Counted from the first letter of the stretch, positions 40,233 to 51,598 are shown. The stretch: DNA of 64,000 bases from Phytophthora colocasiae (GCA_018806915.1 JAGKQI010000099.1:930001-994000); one strand, 5' to 3'. Numbers and translations: made by a program. The notes: a model not told the origin generated them from the sequence alone.

Positions 40233-42187
40233 TTTGGAACAGATACAGTACGGATCTGGTCTTGGATCAGCACTAAAAGAACATTCTCATCAGTCATGGC
40301 AACAGGCAAAGGGCACTCGCAGATTAGTGCAAAGGTACAGCAACCTACTGGCTAAGTAGACCAAGTCCTATCGCTACAGTACTGCAGCAGCAGCATCTTC
40401 CTGACAGAGATGTGGTGTACCACCATCTGAAGTAGTAGTTGCCGACAATGAAGTAGAATCCGAGTCAGCTGTGGTCGTATTCTCGAGTGCCATGGGTAGA
40501 TCAATGGCAGCAGGTAACTCAATGGTCTCGCGCACAACACGTTTGCTTCGTTCACGAGGGATATCAGCCAACTGCTGCACATACTCGGCTGAAAGTTGCT
40601 TGATTACACTCACGAATGTGGCCATGGAGGGATGTGGTGTGGGGAATCGCGTGTTGAGAATGCGATTGAATCGCTCAAGTGGGTTATTCGTACGTGCAAC
40701 AAGCTCGTTATCGAGACCGTGTACATTCCAAAGATCCACTGAGTATTCATCAATCCAAGTTCGCTTAAAATAGGCCCAAAACTCCTGCCACTTCGCATTG
40801 GAATACGTGCGTGGTGCCTTGCTTCTCGCAACGAAGCTTCATTTCTGCACGAGCCTAAGCAATTCCATGTGAGTTCACTTGATCCGGGTCGGCCACTGTC
40901 AACATATCGATAACGCCTCTTTTCATCGCTACAGCGCATTCGGCATCAGGTATAGCATACCTCTTCATCGCTCGTCGCAGTGCTTGCTTCAAATGGAATA
41001 AACAACCCAAGACAATAGCGTCACGGAACTGAGTTTGCACTGCTTGCATTAGAGCCGATTCAAAGTCGCATACAACTTCTCCTGGGCTTAGTTGCTGGTC
41101 AGTGGCTTGGAAAACAAAGTGCATCATATCCCAGTTCGCGTCAGCGCAGCGAGATGTGCTTAAAATGTAAAACACAGGGACAAACAGCAAGTGAGTCAAA
41201 CATGCAACTGCCAAAGCCCAGTCCTGAAGCACGGTTGTGAACCATGAAAACCACACATAGCTGAAAATTGCGTGGAACGCAACGAAAAGTACCATCGATA
41301 ACGAGCGACACGTTGTGGTAGCGAAGTAAGTTCACCAGCCTTGGATGTGCCCACCCCAGGGATCGTGTTGGACTGTTCACATCCTAGCGGTTTGCCGAAA
41401 CAAAGTGAAATGAGAAAACGACACTGAATCAGAGTGCATTGAGTGCTAGCGAGAGTGGTGGAATCTCCACTGATCCATGCACGTTGCCACTATAGTGAAG
41501 AGATCTTGCTCTATACACGCAGTTAATCACTTGTGACTCAGACAAACCAACCATGACATTGCTGCCATTACCGTAGAAGATGCTGCGTAGCTCCTGCCAC
41601 ATTTCTCTTACCGGTCGAGCGACGTCAGTAATTGCCAAGCTGTCTGCCATGGCTTTCATTTCATCGTTGACATCGGATATTCCAAAAGCACTCTGCATGA
41701 CCTGACATGTATGTGGCCGAGCATTGGAGTAGCCCATTGTCGAGATATTGTATTCCATAGTCCCCTTGCACTCCGTGCGTCGAAATGACGAACAACGATA
41801 TACAACTTTCTTTGAGGAAGTCCATGCACGCGTGTACATATATCCTGGAAGTAGCACGTCGTACGCTCTTGACGATGCTTCTTCACCTGCCTAGCATCGA
41901 TCTCATCATCTTGCTCCTGTGACTCTTGCCCAGTACCTTGCTCCAACGCCTTGGCTCGCCGTTTTAATGACCCAGCAACTTGTTCCTGAGATCCTGTGAC
42001 GCGCATGCCGCCTTGCACCGATGGATCAGCAACTGCGTCTGCCATTGCCTATTGCAAACTGACTCTGTTATTGTGATCCACACATGCAGCAGCACATGCA
42101 CCACCTCCCATTTTCACACCACTTTGTCTATCCTTGATGCACCTGAAAACCTGGTCCAAGATCAGATCCGTTCCGTATCTGTTCCAA
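40233..42187 (-). mobile_element. MULE DNA transposon, copy B
   Basis: The same inverted termini as copy A (40233-40270 and 42151-42187). It is part of the large repeat rather than a separate insertion. A few differences exist, for example a short deletion near 41410. Confidence 0.75.
40374..42045 (-). pseudogene. MULE transposase, decayed, copy B
   Basis: Same domain order as copy A: start MADAVADPS at 42045, FLYWCH-like Cys/His segment, VIDGTFRCVPRN, VVCDFESALMQAV and ARTNNPLERFNRIL. The same frame changes and the stop after NSHGIA are shared with copy A, so it was already dead before the duplication. Confidence 0.8.
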
Positions 42188-42407
42188 TCGACAGGTAACC
42201 CTTGTGGGAGACTTGATTGGTTCAGGAGTGGAAGGTCTCCGTTCCAAGATGACCATATCCCCAGTATGTGTACCAATACTCTGCATGGTAAAGGCCGAGT
42301 CAGAGTAAATCTATCAGTTGCTAGCGACCTCGAGGAATCGAGGAAGGACGCCGGACTTTTTGCAACTCAACGATGAAGACGAGGACAGATACTTTCTGGG
42401 CACATAT

Positions 42408-42673
42408 AAAGATCTTACCGGTCACAATGAGATCATTACACGTATAGGGTACATCAATTGTCCTGAGTCACCATCTCATTGTGATTGGTAAGATCTTTAT
42501 CCCAAATGCAAGTCTAGGGACGGGGTCAGTTTGACCCCTTGCGTACACAATGAGATCTCATTGTGACCGGTAGATCTTAATGAGATGCGGCATTACACGT
42601 ATAGGGTACATCACTTGTCCTGAGTCACCATCTCATTGTGACCGGTAAGATCTTTATCCCAAATGCAAGTCTA
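42408..42673. repeat. Palindrome and inverted-repeat cluster, copy B
   Basis: A copy of 27310-27575, including the CACAATGAGATCTCATTGTG palindrome and the two tandem blocks. Confidence 0.75.
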
Positions 42674-42893
42674 GGAAAGGAAATTGAAGTTGATTAACTG
42701 GTTATTCCCGGTTGCTACTACTTGGCTTGACTATTGAATTCTGAAGGTTTTGATTGTGATTGTGAATTGTTTGAATGGGATATTGAATTTTCGAATGCTA
42801 ATCATTTCTTATCATCTGACAGTCACTTTCGACACCACCAGCGATTCGTACCTCCCAGGAGTACACTCGCCACTTTGAGGTACAACGGGTAAA

Positions 42894-43676
42894 GTGAAAC
42901 GATCTGCTACCCCAGCAACATTGGAAGCCGTGATACCTCTCCTGGAGGACGATGCTTCTCATCAAGCTAACCTGGTCGCGCGAGAACTTCGGGAACCCTT
43001 GGTGGTGGCTGACCTGGAGCCAACTCGGTCGGAAGAGCTGGCGACTACGGCCGAAGCGATTCGACGGAGTATCGCAAAAAACCATCTGCGCTTCCTTGGG
43101 AGACTGTTTCGGCTACTTCGGACCAAACATTCTCTTGCTACAGATTTCATTCGCGCGCATCTCATCTCCCGCGCGGTGGCTGCGGGGATACCCGGAAGCT
43201 ACGCGAGCCTGACTAAGAAGTGGGAGTTCCGGTTCGGTGTATCATGGCCCGATACGAAGGCTGAGCTCTTCGCCCTTGCGGATCAGTGGGGTATTGATGA
43301 AACGGAACATGATTTGTACAAGATCTCCGAAGCCCTGGCACTGTTCGGAGCTTTGACCTTAGCCGCAGCTCCGGGTATTCATGATCACGATGGCTGGATT
43401 CATTTACTATGTGGTTTTGAAGCTCCTTGGATCGGAGATGCCCCGACAAGACTACTACATCCGAATGTGTTACTCGGTTTACTCCGCAGTGACTTGGGTG
43501 GTATTATTTTGGCGGCTTTGCGGCGGATGCAGGTAGAACACACTTGTATCGCTGTGCTCCACGAGTTGCGGCAGTCTAGCGAGTGGTTGCCATCGACTGG
43601 TGGTGTCCTAGTCCTTGCAGACTCCATCCTAGGCTTGACATGGAGTGCAGGCACAATTCCTAATCCGACAGCTTAG
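42894..43676 (+). CDS. 260-aa protein, probable LINE ORF1, copy B
   Basis: Same frame and length as 27796-28578, differing only at ALFGAL. Its LINE is cut off: about 40 bp after the stop comes TTAA and element B, and no ORF2 follows in this copy because the repeat ends in the LTR of element 2. It is an orphan ORF1 with intact coding. Family unknown. Confidence 0.5.
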   Translation: MKRSATPATLEAVIPLLEDDASHQANLVARELREPLVVADLEPTRSEELATTAEAIRRSIAKNHLRFLGRLFRLLRTKHSLATDFIRAHLISRAVAAGIPGSYASLTKKWEFRFGVSWPDTKAELFALADQWGIDETEHDLYKISEALALFGALTLAAAPGIHDHDGWIHLLCGFEAPWIGDAPTRLLHPNVLLGLLRSDLGGIILAALRRMQVEHTCIAVLHELRQSSEWLPSTGGVLVLADSILGLTWSAGTIPNPTA

Positions 43677-43717
43677 GTGGAACACGGTTGGAATGACGTT
43701 GCGCTGTTGTCCGTTAA

Positions 43718-44271
43718 CCCTTCAACCCCCGACCAAAAATCGAGGGGTATATTTTGACCATTATGTTGGAGCCACCAACATAATTAGTCTTGATGTTTGT
43801 ATATGTCTACTATAAGTATGAATTAGTTGGCGGGAGGGATAGGTAAACCACAGTCTCTGTTCTTGCGTAAAGTCGGGCGACCTCTAACATATTGCGCTAT
43901 ATGTAGGCAAAATCGCCAAATACGATCCAGTATGATGGAGGATCCAACCTTCAGAAATGCACTTTTTATTAAATATCAAGTTTTTGCACGAACACAAGTT
44001 CAGAAAATGCATGCCTCAGTCGTACAAAGAGTGTGTATAAGAAACATCACTTGCTTACTCACCTCACGCATGTACCTTTGTACTACTATTTACGTATTGT
44101 TATAGAAATATGGCTGTAGCTAGACATGCTTGGATTTACGCGCACGATAAAGCTGAAGACGATGTATATGACAGTCATGCAAAGGTCACTAGGTTACAGT
44201 AAAATATAATGCACTTGAAAATATTTCCTCAAAAGTAGCAGCACTAGTAGTGTTATTCCCATCAATCTAGA
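43718..44271. mobile_element. TTAA-flanked element B, copy B, left part
   Basis: TTAA lies at 43714-43717, followed by CCCTTCAACCCCCG and the ATGTTGGAGCCACCAACAT palindrome. It is interrupted at the CTAGA site by element 2, and its right part is not found in the window. Confidence 0.65.
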
Positions 44272-44674
44272 TGTAACGGGGTTACACGGCGCTGTGCGCC
44301 TTGGCTACAGTTGGTGTGGCATACACCATCCAGGTCACAAGTCACAGATCTGTGTACTACACATAGTGTTTCTCACACGTCACATATGTAGCCAGTTAGC
44401 TCAGAGCCACACATTGCATTTTAATTAGGATTTAGTATGCTAGATACTAAATCCGTTACATTCAGGATTAGGGCAATAAAGTCAATAAAAATCAGTTTGC
44501 ATTTTACATAATTAGTGTTAGTTCCTTTATTATAGGGACACTGATTGTGTGGGTCCCGTATTTAGTGGACTACTTGGTTCTTGTATAGAACCGGAGGCTA
44601 GTGCCTTGCAAGCAGGACTCTACGAGTCAGCTAATCTTCCTCTGTGTCGTGCACACCTACGCAGCTCCGCTGCA
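44272..44674 (+). repeat. 5' LTR of element 2 (403 bp)
   Basis: TGTAACGGGG to CGCTGCA, preceded by CTAGA (44267-44271). It matches the solo LTR at 29174-29576 with at least one difference (CAGCTCCG for CAGCCCCG). Confidence 0.9.
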
Positions 44675-44676
44675 TC

Positions 44677-44694
44677 TGGTAGCACTTGTAGTCA
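44677..44694 (+). other. Candidate primer-binding site of element 2
   Basis: TGGTAGCACTTGTAGTCA begins two bases after the LTR. The TGG fits pairing with a tRNA CCA end. The tRNA was not identified. Confidence 0.5.
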
Positions 44695-44731
44695 ATCCAA
44701 CTCCTGAGTTGAAGACTGTTTCTCTGTGAGA

Positions 44732-45703
44732 ATGGAGCCAGAAGCATACGCTCACTTGACTCCGAGTCAGCGGGACACGCTTAACAAGCTTACGTCCTTG
44801 CTGGGCCCAGAAGGTATGGCGCACCTTGCGTCCCAAGGGCCGGAGGCCGTCAACGCGCGCCTCGAGGCATTTGCCTCGTACGAAAACGCTCTCGTTGAGC
44901 ACATCCAACGGAATGTAAAAGGGGTCAACCCCGCTCCGAGAGCTAAGCCCGTCACGCTCAGCGTGAAGACCTTTCACGGGCACGAAGGAGAGAACCTCCT
45001 GTTGTGGACCCGAGAGGTCGAAATGGCCATGGGGGCCGCTATGCTTCAGTTGGAAGGCCAACGCGTGGCGTTCGCCATCTCTAAGCTCGAAGGGCGAGCA
45101 CGAGAATGGGCCTTGACGTCTGGGACGTCGGTAAAAATGGCCTTCCCCACTTGGAGTGAGCTTAAGGCCAAGCTTACGCAAGTGTTTGCTCCGCCTAACC
45201 AGGCGTATCGCGTGCGGTCACGCTTCCTCGCTTGCCGACAGGGCAAGAAGGACCTGGTGGACTATGTCCAAGAGCTGCGCACGCTCATTGCCGGCATGGC
45301 TGCCGACCCTCTACCTGAGGTGGTCTCCGTGACCATCTTCATGGAAGGTTTGCGAGCTGGCGTGGCCAGGACGGAGGCATTCCGTCAGAATCCTCGCACC
45401 TTCGAGGACGCCGTCAGCGTGGCATTGAATGCCGAACACAACTTTAAGTTGTCGAGGGTCGGTGCTAACAGCACAGGGTCTGGGGGACCCGAGCCCATGG
45501 ACCTCAGCTATGCTGAAGATGAAGTAGCCGAACTACGAGCTGCGGTGCAGCGTATGAGCACCCGCCGGTGCTACACGTGTGGTAGTCCCACACATCTGAG
45601 GCCCAACTGCCCTCTGCGCAAAGAGCGCGCCGGCCAGAATGGCCGCAACCCTGCCGCGGGTCCCGCTTTGGGCTCTGCCCAGGGAAACGACGGCTCCCAG
45701 TAG
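44732..45703 (+). CDS. gag: Gag of element 2 (323 aa)
   Basis: ATG is at 44732. The capsid-type region shows [65 protein letters not shown] and [11 protein letters not shown]. One CCHC zinc knuckle ([14 protein letters not shown]) lies near residue 280. It is typical in length for Ty3/gypsy gag and no lesion is visible. The last codons overlap a -1 slippery site. Confidence 0.9.
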   Translation: MEPEAYAHLTPSQRDTLNKLTSLLGPEGMAHLASQGPEAVNARLEAFASYENALVEHIQRNVKGVNPAPRAKPVTLSVKTFHGHEGENLLLWTREVEMAMGAAMLQLEGQRVAFAISKLEGRAREWALTSGTSVKMAFPTWSELKAKLTQVFAPPNQAYRVRSRFLACRQGKKDLVDYVQELRTLIAGMAADPLPEVVSVTIFMEGLRAGVARTEAFRQNPRTFEDAVSVALNAEHNFKLSRVGANSTGSGGPEPMDLSYAEDEVAELRAAVQRMSTRRCYTCGSPTHLRPNCPLRKERAGQNGRNPAAGPALGSAQGNDGSQ

Positions 45704-45723
45704 ACGCGGGGCGTTCTACTGGG
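45682..45723 (+). promoter_or_regulatory. -1 ribosomal frameshift signal, gag-pol of element 2
   Basis: G_GGA_AAC (45682-45688) is in the gag phase. A 7-nt spacer is followed by a hairpin: CCCAGTAGA (45696-45704) with TCTACTGGG (45715-45723), and an inner CGC/GCG around GGG. The gag TAG (45701-45703) lies in the 5' arm. A -1 slip leads exactly into the pol frame. Confidence 0.8.
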
Positions 45724-48700
45724 GAAGGACTGAGTTCTGCAGTGCGTGAGAGGCACTGGGGCTCAGCCCCGAAGAGCTCCGTGCTCTTGAACACGGAACG
45801 TGTGAGCAAGCAGGGCTTGCTGGTCGTCCAGGTGGACGTGAAGGGCTTCGAGAAGCCATGGATCGTGTTGATCGATTCGGGAGCGTCTGGCAACTATGTC
45901 AGACGCTCCACCGTTGAGGGTAGTCAGCAATATGCTGAGGCGCTTCGAGCGCGAAGAGGTGACACCGTCACTGTCCGTCTAGCGACGGGCGTCCGTGTCA
46001 CGGCAGCCAAGGTCCCCATGGACCTGCGGCTGAAGTTCTTGGACTTCGACAGCGTAGAACGCTGCTTGGTCTTAAACCTGGATTCGAGGTACGACCTCAT
46101 CCTTGGTATGGCGTGGCTGGAGCGCCACGAGCCATGGATTGACTGGAGGTCGAAGACCTTAGGTGCTACGCACTTCTCTCCTAGTGGAGCTTTGGCGAGT
46201 CATGAACCCACCTCTGCTAGGAAGCAGAAGCGCTACTGGCGCGAGCATCGAGCCGAGTCGGCTATGATGCTGGAAGTCGGTGTGTCCGAGTTAGTGGACA
46301 GCACCGAGTGCGAGGACCGCAGTCCTGTTGAGCGCATAGCGCTGGTTGACAGTGAGTCAACGTGTGGGCAAAGCTCACGTAACCCCGGTGGGGCGGCACG
46401 TACTCCGCCGAGTGACGCCGGTCATGGACCGTCACTAGATGCCGATGGCATCGGGCCTTACCAGGCCGTGAACTGTGGGGCGGCACGTACTCCGTCGAGT
46501 GATACTGGTCGTGGACCAAGTCGATCGCTGAGTGTCCCTGACACTGGACCTGTTACGGTCATTGATTGTGCAGCGGCACGTACTCCGCTGAGCGGCATCG
46601 GTCGTCGACCGAGTGGATCGCAGAGTGTCACTGACACTGGGCCGGGCAAGGCCATAACCTGTGCGGCGGCACGTACTCCGTCGAGTGGACGTTCGTCGGC
46701 TAGGCGACGACGTCGTAAGGCCCTATGGGCTAGACGCTCTGCGTCTGAGTCGTCCGTGACGTCAAGTGTCAACGCACGGGAGGACTGTGGGCAGCTATAC
46801 ACTCTGGTTGATGGAGTGGACGGCAGTGCCGAAGGCAGCGTCCTGCTGGGCGATCTGCCGAGTGTTGACAAGCTCCTCGAGCTAGAGGAGATGTCGTTCG
46901 CCGACTTTGGCGATGCCTTGAAGGCTGGCGAACTCGCCGAGGTGGTCATCGTCCGACCTGAAGAGGAGTTAAACTCATCGTCCCTTGTTAACGAGTCCGT
47001 CTTGGCCGAGGTCAAGAAGGCGTTGAACGCCAGGAGTGGATCGGAGATCCTCAAGAATCCCTCGGATCCCTTCTACTCCTTGCTGAAGGAATATGGAGAC
47101 GTTGTCTCGAAGGAGCCACCGAGTGGCCTGCCTCCTGACCGAGGCGTTCGTCACGAGATCGACTTAGTTCCCGGAACTAAATACTGCGTGACCCGGCAGT
47201 GGCCTCTTCCTAAAGAGCAATGCGACGTCATTGACGCCTTCTTCCGTGCGAAGCACGCGGCGGGTCTCGTGCGCGAGAGCAAGTCTCCGCATTCCGCGCC
47301 AACGTTCTGTGTCAGAAAGCCGAATGGCAAGTGGCGTATCGTTCACGCTTTTAACAAGCTCAACGCTGCCACGATTCCGGCGCAGACGCCGATTCCTAGG
47401 AAGGATGTTCTTCAGAACAACATGGTGGGTTGCACCATGTACAGTGCGCTCGACTTAGTCGATGGGTACTATCAGCTGCTCATGCGAGCCAGTGATATTC
47501 CGCTTACAGCGGTGAGCACCCCGAGCGGTATGCTCTGGGAGTGGCTCGTCATGCCCCAAGGGCTGTCGAACGCGCCCGCGACGTTCAATCGTCTAGTGAC
47601 GCAGCTGTTCAGGCCCCTGCGGGCATTCGCACAAACGTACTTTGACGACGTGTTCGTCCACAGTCAGGCCGAACACGGCAAGACTGATGTCGAAGTACAC
47701 GTGGAACACGTGAGAGCAGTGCTTGAGTGCATGCGCACCAACAAGCTGTACGCCAACGCGGACAAGTGCGTCTTTGGCGCGGGAGAAATCCCTTTCCTAG
47801 GGTGCTTCATTGGGAAGCATGGCCTTCGTGCTGATCCAGCAAAGGTCAAGGCCATTGTGGACTGGCCGGTTCCCTCGAACCAGAAGGACTTGCGTAAGTG
47901 GCTGGGCTTGGCCAACTACTTGCACAAGTATAGCGAGAACTACGCTGAGTTGGCTCGGCCACTGACGGATCTCCTTAAGAAGGATGCCGAATGGGTATGG
48001 CGTGCTGAGCACGAGAGTGCGTTCACTTGTATCATGGATAGCCTGCTTCAGGCACCGATACTGGCTTTGCCAGACCCCGACCGTCCGTTCATCGTCGTCT
48101 GTGACGCCTCGGACTTTGCCATCGGCAGTGCTTTGCTACAAGCGGACGCCGAAGGGAGCGAACGCGTCATTGCGTTTGAGTCTCGGCAGCTCAAGGCTGC
48201 TGAGAAGAACTATCCAGCTCATGACAAGGAGCTACTCGCGATGAAGTACGCTCTCGTCAACTTCAGGGTTCACCTGCTCGGCTCCAAGCCATTCGTGATC
48301 TACACGGATCATGCGTCGCTACGCACCGCGACGCAGTCGCCCCACCTCTCACAGAGGATGGCCCGATGGCTCTCCTTCTTTGCGGAGTATAACTTCGAGG
48401 TGAAGTATAAGCCTGGCAGGCAGAACGTCCTCGCTGACGCGCTATCACGTCGCCCGGACTATGAGTTATCTCATGTCACTTCTGTGACGTCGTCCGTGAC
48501 GGACATGGTTCGAGCAGCGTACGCTCAGGACGACTCTTGTGTCGCGCTGCTTCAAGCTCTAGGGAGCGATGAGTTTCAGGACTCAAAGGTGACTCTATCA
48601 CGACGCCAAAAGGCGAGACTCCAGCGCTGTAGTCTGGAAGGTGGTCTGCTGTACTACAGCACGGGTCAGGATGACCCACCACGTGTGGTGGTTCCTCACG

Positions 48701-49653
48701 ATGAGGACCTGAAGTATCGTATCCTCTATGAGGCCCACGACACGCCCACAAGCGGCCACCTCGGTCGCGAGAAGACCTACGGCTCGGTGAGCTCCATGTA
48801 CTGGTGGCCGAAGATGTACAAGTGGGTCAGCACATATGTGCACACGTGCGAGACGTGTCAGCGGGTTAAACCCTCGCCGCATGCGGCAGCGCCTTTGGCG
48901 AGCTTGCCTGTACTCTCTGGGTGTTGGCAGTCCATGAGTATGGACTTCGGGTTTGGCCTGCCGAAGGATACGGCAGGCAACACGGGCGTTGTGGTCTTTG
49001 TTGACCGTCTGAGCAAGATGGCTCACCTAGCGGCTGTGCCGGACACCGTCGATGGCGCTGGTACAGCGACGATCTTTATCGATCGGGTCTTCCGCCAGCA
49101 TGGGCTGCCGGAGACCATTGTCTCGGATCGAGACCCCCGTTTCACGGGTCACTTCTGGACGTCCGTCTTCAAAGTGCTTGGCACTCGACTGTACATGTCC
49201 ACGACGGATCATCCGCAGACCGACGGTCAGACTGAACGCGTCAATCGCGTCTTGGAGGACATCCTCCGCAGCTTATGCGCTGAAACGCCGAAGCGTTGGA
49301 GCGCTATGCACCCTCTCGTTGAGTTCTCTATGAACAACGCGGTGCATGCCTCGACAGGCTTCACCCCGTTCTACGTGAACGGCCTTGCGCATCCGCGCGT
49401 CCCGCTCACTCCGCCTCGCGGTAGCCTTGGGCTTAGTGGGGGAGAGGCTGTGCCGTCGCTCGACTCAGAGCTTGCTGATATCAGCCCTTCTGCTGTGCGT
49501 AAACAAGTCGATGACTTCCTCTCGGTGAGATTGAGCGTATTACGCCGTGTGCGTGACGCGATGGCCGAAAGCCAAGACGTTCAGAAGGAACAAGCTGATG
49601 CAAAAGGCAGAGGCAATATGTGGGAATTAAGGTCGGTGACCAAGTTTTATTAA
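45688..49653 (+). CDS. pol: Pol of element 2: protease, RT, RNase H, integrase
   Basis: Entered by -1 frameshift from gag. Protease has [12 protein letters not shown] near 45870. A hydrophilic linker with four tandem AARTP repeats comes next. RT shows YFDDVFVHS near 47640, RNase H starts [19 protein letters not shown], and integrase shows [37 protein letters not shown] and [11 protein letters not shown]. The frame ends prematurely at 49653 after GRGNM. The expected continuation is in another frame from about 49612, so one small indel separates the integrase tail and chromodomain. Confidence 0.9.
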   Translation, partial: RRLPVDAGRSTGEGLSSAVRERHWGSAPKSSVLLNTERVSKQGLLVVQVDVKGFEKPWIVLIDSGASGNYVRRSTVEGSQQYAEALRARRGDTVTVRLATGVRVTAAKVPMDLRLKFLDFDSVERCLVLNLDSRYDLILGMAWLERHEPWIDWRSKTLGATHFSPSGALASHEPTSARKQKRYWREHRAESAMMLEVGVSELVDSTECEDRSPVERIALVDSESTCGQSSRNPGGAARTPPSDAGHGPSLDADGIGPYQAVNCGAARTPSSDTGRGPSRSLSVPDTGPVTVIDCAAARTPLSGIGRRPSGSQSVTDTGPGKAITCAAARTPSSGRSSARRRRRKALWARRSASESSVTSSVNAREDCGQLYTLVDGVDGSAEGSVLLGDLPSVDKLLELEEMSFADFGDALKAGELAEVVIVRPEEELNSSSLVNESVLAEVKKALNARSGSEILKNPSDPFYSLLKEYGDVVSKEPPSGLPPDRGVRHEIDLVPGTKYCVTRQWPLPKEQCDVIDAFFRAKHAAGLVRESKSPHSAPTFCVRKPNGKWRIVHAFNKLNAATIPAQTPIPRKDVLQNNMVGCTMYSALDLVDGYYQLLMRASDIPLTAVSTPSGMLWEWLVMPQGLSNAPATFNRLVTQLFRPLRAFAQTYFDDVFVHSQAEHGKTDVEVHVEHVRAVLECMRTNKLYANADKCVFGAGEIPFLGCFIGKHGLRADPAKVKAIVDWPVPSNQKDLRKWLGLANYLHKYSENYAELARPLTDLLKKDAEWVWRAEHESAFTCIMDSLLQAPILALPDPDRPFIVVCDASDFAIGSALLQADAEGSERVIAFESRQLKAAEKNYPAHDKELLAMKYALVNFRVHLLGSKPFVIYTDHASLRTATQSPHLSQRMARWLSFFAEYNFEVKYKPGRQNVLADALSRRPDYELSHVTSVTSSVTDMVRAAYAQDDSCVALLQALGSDEFQDSKVTLSRRQKARLQRCSLEGGLLYYSTGQDDPPRVVVPHDEDLKYRILYEAHDTPTSGHLGREKTYGSVSSMYWWPKMYKWVSTYVHTCETCQRVKPSPHAAAPLASLPVLSGCWQSMSMDFGFGLPKDTAGNTGVVVFVDRLSKMAHLAAVPDTVDGAGTATIFIDRVFRQHGLPETIVSDRDPRFTGHFWTSVFKVLGTRLYMSTTDHPQTDGQTERVNRVLEDILRSLCAETPKRWSAMHPLVEFSMNNAVHASTGFTPFYVNGLAHPRVPLTPPRGSLGLSGGEAVPSLDSELADISPSAVRKQVDDFLSVRLSVLRRVRDAMAESQDVQKEQADAKGRGNMWELRSVTKFY
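46389..46690 (+). repeat. Four tandem in-frame repeats in the pol linker of element 2
   Basis: GCGGCACGTACTCCG recurs at about 46392, 46482, 46572 and 46668 (spacing about 90-96 bp). It encodes (G/A)AARTPxS followed by GxGPS/TGP motifs. The units have diverged. It lies between protease and RT, where length is free to vary. Confidence 0.8.
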
Positions 49654-50435
49654 ACGCTAAGAACCTACCTACACATGCAGTGTCGAGTGTCTTTAAGACG
49701 AAATTGCGTCCGCGCTTCATCGGACCGTTTACGGTCGTGGCCAAGAGGGGCCTGGCATACACGCTTGACTTGCCAAAGCGGATGCGAACACACCCCGTGT
49801 TCTACGTCGGCTTGCTTAAGCCATATCGGGACCCCGCGGGGGTGAACGCGGAGGCGCTGGCGCCGACGTCCTGCGCCCAGGCTGCGTCATCTGCAGCAGC
49901 AACGCCACCTGACCCCGCAGCTCAGCGAGCTGAAGCTCCTGCTGATGCAGGCGAGCGGTCAGGGACTGAGGCCCTTCGAGCCAAGCCATTCGGCTCTCGA
50001 TCTCCTCCATGTCGTGTGCGAGACGGGCATGCGAATGCCAAACACTCTCCACGTTCCCTTGAAGGGACTGAGTCTGACTCTGGAGAGTACCGATCGAGTG
50101 ATCGAGTTGGTACCAGGCGCGATGCGACAGATAGCGCTCGTCACACTCATCAAGTACGGCGTTCCGCAGCGAATCGGCCTCCTCCGCCGTTGCTCGATGA
50201 GCAGGGGACTCCCCACTACCACGTGGAACGCCTGATGGCGCGGCGTCGCCATCGTAGTCAAAACCAGTATCTGGTGAAGTGGCGTGGGTATCCTCATTCC
50301 CAAAACTCGTGGGAGTTTGAAGGGCCCCTGAGGCAGGACTGCCCTGACGTCGTGGACGCTTTTGATCGCGAAGATCGGAGGTGCCCGAAGGGCTCGAGGT
50401 CGACCACTCGGTCGACACCCGCTTCTCACCACTAG
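49612..50435 (+). CDS. pol: Integrase tail and chromodomain of element 2 (frame-shifted 3' part of pol)
   Basis: Starts in the integrase C-terminus ([47 protein letters not shown]). A long Arg/Ser/Pro-rich stretch follows, then a chromodomain (YHVERLMARRRHRSQNQYLVKWRGYPHSQNSWEF) near 50220-50320. Chromodomains target integration to histone marks by family role. The stretch between about 49830 and 50200 looks unstructured on this strand. On the other strand it encodes heptad-like coiled coil, so here the antisense frame seems the constrained one. Confidence 0.8.
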
Positions 50436-51516
50436 TGTGAGAAGCTGACGGACTAGCAGCCGAGCTCAGGCTCTGGTCCGTGGCTGGCACAGCCAGCGAG
50501 TCTCCCTCGGAGACTGAAGGAGCGTCCTGCGAAGCAGGGAGGGCGGTCCGAGAGGCGGGAGCCACTGCCGTTGTGTGGCGAGGAAAGCGGCCAGGCCGCA
50601 CGCGTATCTTCGCGTACTGGAAGAGTAGACCTCGAGCGAGGCGGACGTCCACCTCGGCGCAGCTCTCCATGAGCCGGTCAAACGACGCGAGCTTCCGTGA
50701 AGCCTCGGCCCAGGTGGCCACATGGACCATGTAGTCCCAGGTGGTCTCTCCGGTTTGGAGCAGGAGTGGATAAGTCCTCATCTGAGGCACAGACTCCCGT
50801 CGTCGTTGCTTATCTAAGCGTTGCCGATACTCGGCGAGTGTGCACACCTGCGGGGTCAAGAAACGCTCATGGAGCCCCTGCCGCTGCTGAGTTTCAGCCA
50901 CCGTACGAGGAGGTCCGCCTATGGTGTAACCATGCAGGTTTGGCTGGGCCATCAACTGTTTCACCTGCTCGGCAGGTTCACGAGGCTCGAAGCCGTAGTA
51001 GCGTCGCGACGAAGCCCCCACGATGTCCCGTTGGACCGGCCGACGTGACTCTGGAGCACCGCTCATAGAAGCCTCCTGCGCCTCATCCAGAGGGTTGGTG
51101 ATCGCATCTTCGACGCCCCTGAGCGACTCTGGCTCATCGCGAGCAGGAAGTGGTGGTGCGTTGCGCAACGCGTTGAGCACGAGGCTCGAAGGTCCCTCCG
51201 GGAACGGATTGGGCTGGCGCAGCTGCCGAGGAATTGAGTATCGACGCGGATCACGTGGAGAGCGCAGCTCAGATCGGGTCGTCCGAGAGCTCGAAGGAGC
51301 AGGCCACGCATGGGTAGGAGACGCATGGGCATCGCCCTGTTCGGACTCCTCGTAGTCCACTTCGACTTCGCCTTCCTCCGTAGGAGAGCGACGTGGGTCG
51401 CGCGTCGGCGACGCTGTCGTGTATGACACGTTGCTAATTACGATTTTTCGAGTGGATATGGAAGTTTCGCTGTGATGTGATTTGACATATACTGGATTGT
51501 GGGAGAAAGGTGACAC
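49816..51516 (-). CDS. Antisense protein of element 2 with C-terminal coiled coil, unknown family
   Basis: A 566-codon open frame opposite to pol, overlapping its last 620 bp. The apparent start is a GTG at 51516, inside an 87-bp tandem duplication, and the frame is open somewhat further upstream, so the true start is undecided. The N-terminal half is Arg/Pro/Ser-rich. A compact part reads MRTYPLLLQTGETTWDYMVHVATWAEASRKLASFDRLM. The C-terminal 150 residues contain heptad-like helices (LDHSIGTLQSQTQSLQGNV, LAHDMEEIESRMAWLE, LAELRGQVALLLQM). No family recognised. It parallels the antisense genes of elements 1 and 3 in position, not visibly in sequence. Confidence 0.6.
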   Translation of the reverse strand: MSPFSHNPVYVKSHHSETSISTRKIVISNVSYTTASPTRDPRRSPTEEGEVEVDYEESEQGDAHASPTHAWPAPSSSRTTRSELRSPRDPRRYSIPRQLRQPNPFPEGPSSLVLNALRNAPPLPARDEPESLRGVEDAITNPLDEAQEASMSGAPESRRPVQRDIVGASSRRYYGFEPREPAEQVKQLMAQPNLHGYTIGGPPRTVAETQQRQGLHERFLTPQVCTLAEYRQRLDKQRRRESVPQMRTYPLLLQTGETTWDYMVHVATWAEASRKLASFDRLMESCAEVDVRLARGLLFQYAKIRVRPGRFPRHTTAVAPASRTALPASQDAPSVSEGDSLAVPATDQSLSSAASPSASHTSGEKRVSTEWSTSSPSGTSDLRDQKRPRRQGSPASGALQTPTSFGNEDTHATSPDTGFDYDGDAAPSGVPRGSGESPAHRATAEEADSLRNAVLDECDERYLSHRAWYQLDHSIGTLQSQTQSLQGNVESVWHSHARLAHDMEEIESRMAWLEGPQSLTARLHQQELQLAELRGQVALLLQMTQPGRRTSAPAPPRSPPRGPDMA

Positions 51517-51598
51517 GTTGCTAATTACGATTTTTCGAGTGGATATGGAAGTTTCGCTGTGATGTGATTGGACATATACTGGATTGTGGGAGAAAGGG
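51425..51598. repeat. 87-bp tandem duplication at the end of element 2
   Basis: GACACGTTGCTAATTACG... occurs twice (51425-51511 and 51512-51598), with GATTTGACAT versus GATTGGACAT as a difference. 87 is a multiple of three, and the antisense frame reads through both copies (STRKIVISNVS twice). Confidence 0.9.
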
